From: Phytophthora vignae f. sp. vignae | Taxonomy: Eukaryota; Oomycota; Peronosporomycetes; Peronosporales; Peronosporaceae | Length of the DNA stretch: 64,000 nt | Direction: 5' to 3' | Assembly: GCA_016169955.1 (NCBI GenBank) | Contig: JABJUM010000055.1 | Coordinates: forward strand, 124,001 to 188,000 | Part shown: one piece after another, positions 63,984 to 64,000 of the stretch | How the letters are laid out: the number at the start of each line of letters is the position of its first letter | How positions within the stretch are numbered: position 1 is the stretch's first letter | Notes under the pieces: model-generated | What the model saw: the letters and a program-made list of their open reading frames with translations, nothing else | Database searches by the model: none | Told to the model about the DNA's origin: nothing | Program-made: the position numbers and the translations under genes

Positions 63984-64000
63984 TGTGACGGGGTTACACA
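63984..64000 (+). repeat. Start of another G/H-type LTR, running off the window
   Basis: TGTGACGGGGTTACACA, one base different from the U3 end of the LTR at 57731. Confidence 0.75.

Larger units (their letters stand above)
55686..64000. mobile_element. G/H chromovirus-like element, rearranged: gag half on +, pol half on -
   Basis: Order on +: LTR(+), PBS, gag(+), LTR(-), antisense ORF(+), pol(-), start of LTR(+). gag and pol are each cut at the same place between them. The five bases next to the inner LTR end (CTACT, 57265-57269) reappear as AGTAG next to the right LTR (63979-63983). Rejoining the halves gives a standard gag, AAAAAAC frameshift and pol arrangement. This is the topology of an inverted self-integration product. 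The whole element is packed with short perfect hairpins. Confidence 0.8.

Noticed and set aside
1..64000. Host protein-coding genes, rRNA, tRNA
   Set aside because: All long, well-composed ORFs are explained by retroelement gag, pol or the antisense family; I found no tRNA-like cloverleaf or rRNA signature by eye.

Overview
This window is wall-to-wall LTR retrotransposons of the Ty3/gypsy (Metaviridae) type, nested in one another and mostly broken; I recognise no host gene, rRNA, tRNA or CRISPR array. The most likely source is an oomycete such as Phytophthora. The reasons are chromodomain-bearing Ty3 polyproteins that also carry a second, plant/archaeal-like RNase H (an architecture I recall as described for oomycete 'Chronos' elements), GC-rich DNA, and a compact 65-bp intron with GTAAGT, CTAAC and CACAG signals. 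The species is inference only.

Layout. (1) 1-9021 is a near-perfect palindrome: two copies of one GATC-rich element (family A) lie head to head around a 37-39 bp spacer. The left copy runs off the window edge; the right copy (4531-18129) is full length with both LTRs, gag, a -1 frameshift site, pol and a large antisense ORF with an intron. (2) 18130-20462 holds the integrase/chromodomain tail of another element (I), its antisense ORF and an LTR-like block. (3) 20463-21364 is hairpin-rich sequence probably from a further element (J). (4) 21365-39101 is the remnant of element E (pol with a large internal deletion, antisense ORF, 3' LTR); inside its antisense ORF sits the young 10.6-kb element B (25002-35602, 4-bp target duplication GTGC). 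(5) 39102-49269 on the minus strand holds element C (family A relative, truncated in integrase) inside the gag of element D, whose 5' LTR abuts element F. (6) 49270-55685 is F: the integrase/chromodomain tail on + and a 1.5-kb-codon antisense ORF on -. (7) 55686-64000 is a chromovirus-like element (G/H) whose gag half and pol half point in opposite directions, each abutting an LTR.

Shared logic. Each element with a preserved 3' region, except B, carries an antisense ORF between (or overlapping) pol and the 3' LTR. It encodes a protein with Ser/Pro- or RS-rich segments and a long coiled coil; in A, E and F there is also a C-terminal domain with a PWR motif. gag and pol are linked by -1 frameshift signals: GTTAAAC directly before the gag stop plus a strong hairpin in A/B/C, and AAAAAAC in G/H. 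Families A/B/C start gag at the nucleotide after the LTR, so the start codon overlaps the tRNA primer-binding site.

The points most worth following up are: the antisense ORF family with an intron on the antisense strand; the saturation of G/H with perfect short hairpins, through coding and LTR sequence alike; the G/H rearrangement, whose junctions carry a 5-bp AGTAG/CTACT duplication exactly as self-integration would leave; the 9-kb palindrome as a possible natural hairpin-RNA locus; and family-specific word enrichment (GATC in A/B/C, GCCGAG in F).
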